From Oscillospiraceae bacterium (GTDB taxonomy: Bacteria; Bacillota; Clostridia; UBA1381): 8,292 nt of DNA. The translations under genes and the position numbers were made by a program. Within the stretch, counting starts at the first letter, position 1, and each line of letters opens with the position of its first letter. The notes beneath the pieces were generated by a model, which was not told the origin of the DNA, ran no database searches, and was given only the letters and a program-made list of their open reading frames with translations. The DNA is taken from positions 1 to 8,292 of the forward strand of contig JAFLUR010000092.1 in assembly GCA_022508725.1 (NCBI GenBank), given 5' to 3'. Below are positions 6,068-8,292 of this stretch, one piece after another.

Positions 6068-8014
6068 ATGCGTAATCTTTGGTCGAAAGCATCGATAACA
6101 AGAAAGGTTTTTTTCAGTCTGTCACTTGCGTTTTTTCTGTACGGACTTTTTAATTTTCTCGGGCATACGGTTTTTTACGGCAAGATATATACATATTATC
6201 AAAAGCAGAGCATGATAAAGAATATCAGCGCTTTCGGGGAGGAATACAGCCGTCTTACCGATTTTGACGATATAAACTCCGCCATAGTCGATTTTTCAAA
6301 CGAAAACGGCTCGTATATTATGATAACATCTTCAGCCGGCGATGTGCTTCATTCGCTTTCTTATTATATGACGGTATCCGATTCCGGAGGTAATATGTAC
6401 CGTTTTTCGCTTGACGGAGCGGTAAGCGGCAAGGAATTCGGAAAGCTCGGCCTTGATGTGGGCGACAGGATAACGGTATATTATTCGGGTATGCGCGAGC
6501 CGGAATATCGCTCGTTTTACAATCCGCAGAAAATTATAAAGGGCACGGCGCTATGGGAAATGCCGGAAAACAGAAACAGACCGGGAATTCCGCCCGACGG
6601 AGGAAATCCCGGGGAAACGGGAAATATTCCGGACCGGAACAATTCGGAAGCGGCACCGACAAGACGATCCGCGCCTCCGATACCTTACGAGGACGGCTAT
6701 ACCGGAATATACGGATTCGGATTTAATTTCAGGCAGTACAGTCAGGTGTCGGGAATAATAACCAAAATAGAGATCCCGACCGATTTCGATGTGAGAAAAT
6801 CCATAAAAAGAAACGAGTCGGTCACGGCGATAACAAGGGTCATTTCGGATAATGCAAAAAACAATGTCGTTCTGAACAAGGACAGGGATTATATATATAT
6901 CAATGATAACAACGGCGAAAGATATATGGTCCTTGCGAGGAAAACGGAGCATGAGGGCGAGGAGCAATTTATATTTACGGTAAATACTCTTCATTCGATG
7001 GATGAGGCGATAGATATAATGAGGTATTCCTACAGGCTTTGGTTTTTTGCAGCTCTTATCGTTGTCATATCGGTGTCGGTGATCCTTTCCGGAGTAATAA
7101 CAAAGCCCGTTAAAAATATAAGCGCGGTCACAAGCAAGATGAAAAATCTCGATTTTTCTCAAAAATGCGATATAAATTCGGAGGATGAGCTGGGACAGCT
7201 GGCGCGTAACATAAACGATATGTCGGACAGACTCGATGACACGATAAGGGAGCTGACGGAGGCCAACGCAAAGCTGAAAAGCGATATGGAGAAAGAGCGC
7301 GAGATCGAAAATCGCAGAAAGGAGTTTGTGGCGGCGGTATCGCATGAGCTTAAAACGCCGCTTGCGATAATACGCGCGTATTCCGAGGGTCTTGAGGACG
7401 GAATATCGGTCGAAAAGCGGTCGAGATATATAAGCGTAATAATAGAAGAAACAAAAAAGATGAGCTCTCTTGTCAACGATATGCTGCAAAATTCAAGGCT
7501 TGAATCAAAAGCGGCGGTCATGGACATAAAAAGACACGATCTTTCGGAATTTACCGAAAGGGTTGCCGACAGACTGTTAAAAAACGCGAAAGAAAAGGGA
7601 ATAAATATTTTAAAGGACATCGATAGGGATATTTATGCGGATTTTGACAAATACTATCTTGAACAGGTCATCGGTAATTTTATAACCAATGCGATAAGGC
7701 ATACTCCCGCAGGTATGGAGATGATTGTAAGTGTAAAGAAGGAGGATAATTTCTGCGAAGTATCGGTTGAAAACGAAGGAAGTCATATTGAAGAGCAATC
7801 GATGGATAAGATATGGGACAGATTTTACAAGGCGGACAAGTCGCGCTCGGGAGAGGGAACGGGACTCGGCTTGTCTATTGCGAAAAATATTCTCGATCTT
7901 CATAATGCGTCCTATTATGCGGAAAATACCGAAAAGGGAGTCAGATTTTGTTTTAGGCTGTCCGAGGGGGCGGCAGACGGAGGAGATAATGAGCGGGCTG
8001 ACGGCGAAGCTTAA
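6068..8014 (+). CDS. Membrane sensor histidine kinase
   Basis: This 648-residue partner of the preceding regulator starts 15 bases after it, behind GGGAGG (6057-6062). The order is a short cytoplasmic N-terminus, TM1 (about 14-36), a large external sensor region (about 37-323), TM2 (about 324-344), HAMP (about 345-397), a HisKA dimerisation helix with H-box SHELKTP and phospho-acceptor His426, and an HATPase domain with N-box NFITNAIRHTP (537-547, N541), an F-box region DRFYKADKSRSGEG and G-box GTGLGLSIAKN (from about 597). All catalytic motifs are present, so it should be active. The sensor region is not a family I recognise; it carries a Pro/Gly/Asn-rich stretch (about 165-207) between two ordinary-looking segments. 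The ligand is unknown. The 3' end overlaps the next gene. Confidence 0.95.
   Translation: MRNLWSKASITRKVFFSLSLAFFLYGLFNFLGHTVFYGKIYTYYQKQSMIKNISAFGEEYSRLTDFDDINSAIVDFSNENGSYIMITSSAGDVLHSLSYYMTVSDSGGNMYRFSLDGAVSGKEFGKLGLDVGDRITVYYSGMREPEYRSFYNPQKIIKGTALWEMPENRNRPGIPPDGGNPGETGNIPDRNNSEAAPTRRSAPPIPYEDGYTGIYGFGFNFRQYSQVSGIITKIEIPTDFDVRKSIKRNESVTAITRVISDNAKNNVVLNKDRDYIYINDNNGERYMVLARKTEHEGEEQFIFTVNTLHSMDEAIDIMRYSYRLWFFAALIVVISVSVILSGVITKPVKNISAVTSKMKNLDFSQKCDINSEDELGQLARNINDMSDRLDDTIRELTEANAKLKSDMEKEREIENRRKEFVAAVSHELKTPLAIIRAYSEGLEDGISVEKRSRYISVIIEETKKMSSLVNDMLQNSRLESKAAVMDIKRHDLSEFTERVADRLLKNAKEKGINILKDIDRDIYADFDKYYLEQVIGNFITNAIRHTPAGMEMIVSVKKEDNFCEVSVENEGSHIEEQSMDKIWDRFYKADKSRSGEGTGLGLSIAKNILDLHNASYYAENTEKGVRFCFRLSEGAADGGDNERADGEA
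7979..7985 (+). promoter_or_regulatory. Ribosome binding site of the GtrA gene inside the kinase gene
   Basis: GGAGGAG lies just before the ATG at 7989, within the last codons of the kinase. The core GGAGG (7979-7983) is 5 bases from the ATG. It fixes the start of the overlapping downstream gene and indicates coupled translation. Confidence 0.75.
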
Positions 8015-8292
8015 CAAGCTGATCGATAAATTGCTTGACAGGCTGCCGGAAAGATTTGCGGCAGCCGGAGTGATAAAACGTTTTTTCAACATACAATTTA
8101 TGACATTTGCGCTGATAGGCGTGATAAATACGTTGGGTATGATCGTTTTTACGGCTTGCATGGTCTCGGTGTCCGACCGTCTGCCGGACGGCGCGGCGGC
8201 TGTTTCGGACAGACTGTGCATTCCCTTTGCGGCGGGATATGCTTTGAGCGTGGTGCTGTCGTTTTTTCTCAACTGCCGCTTCACCTTTAAAT
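7989..8292 (+). CDS. GtrA-family membrane protein, 3' end cut off by the window
   Basis: The frame is open from the ATG to the window edge (101 codons plus one base) and begins MSGLTAKLNKLIDKLLDRLP. After a basic, probably cytoplasmic lead of about 35 residues come a membrane segment (about 37-59, FALIGVINTLGMIVF), a short polar loop, and a second segment (about 79-95) ending in SFFLNCRFTFK. The LN-x-RFTF ending after a helix is the GtrA signature. Complete GtrA proteins have four membrane helices and about 120-150 residues, so half is missing. The family takes part in moving or using polyprenyl-phosphate-linked sugars for cell-surface glycosylation. The first 26 bases overlap the kinase gene in another frame, so the gene is probably co-expressed with the two-component pair. 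The lead before TM1 looks somewhat long for the family. Confidence 0.85.
   Translation, partial: MSGLTAKLNKLIDKLLDRLPERFAAAGVIKRFFNIQFMTFALIGVINTLGMIVFTACMVSVSDRLPDGAAAVSDRLCIPFAAGYALSVVLSFFLNCRFTFK

Noticed and set aside
6551..7489. A 312-codon open frame on the reverse strand within the kinase gene
   Set aside because: The + strand frame has all histidine kinase motifs. The reverse frame gives a protein rich in Tyr, Arg, His and Ile with no recognisable domain, as expected from ATA/AGA/TCG codon bias read backwards.
7610..8284. Reverse-strand frame spanning the kinase end and the GtrA start
   Set aside because: Both + strand genes there are supported by family motifs and ribosome binding sites; the reverse product is not recognisable.

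Overview
The window looks like a chromosomal piece from a Gram-positive, Clostridia-type Bacillota bacterium. This rests on strong Shine-Dalgarno sites (AGGAG, GGAGG, GAGGTGAT), one-way gene packing, heavy use of ATA for Ile and AGA/AGG for Arg, and the closeness of the products to Firmicutes families (MutS2 with a Smr tail, YesU/DUF1961, long-form DUF1015). I cannot name a genus. All six genes I support lie on the + strand. The long reverse-strand frames look like shadows produced by codon bias.

Layout: 1-369 is AT-rich and non-coding. It holds a good extended -10 sigma-A type promoter (249-277) and a ribosome binding site for the first gene. 370-1050 encodes a DUF1961 protein (YesU-like, lectin/glucanase-type fold). 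1086-3455 encodes full-length MutS2. 3486-3977 encodes a YbaK/EbsC-type aminoacyl-tRNA deacylase. 4023-5264 encodes a DUF1015 protein. These four genes are 30-45 bases apart with no convincing terminator between them and probably form one operon. A 107-base gap (5265-5371) follows, carrying overlapping inverted repeats. Then come an OmpR/PhoB-type response regulator (5372-6052), its sensor histidine kinase (6068-8014), and the start of a GtrA-family membrane protein (7989 to the window edge) that overlaps the kinase gene by 26 bases.

How the genes may work together (inference): MutS2 (collided-ribosome rescue or DNA transactions) and YbaK (clearing mischarged tRNA) both bear on translation quality. 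The DUF1961 and DUF1015 genes do not obviously fit that theme. The two-component pair is probably co-translated with the GtrA gene, which suggests an envelope-stress or cell-surface glycosylation module.

I found no mobile element, CRISPR array, rRNA or tRNA. The most unusual non-coding signal is the nested, mutually exclusive set of inverted repeats ahead of the response regulator gene. The most unusual protein feature is a Pro/Gly/Asn-rich insert inside the kinase's external sensor region. I see no clear evidence for a wholly new system.
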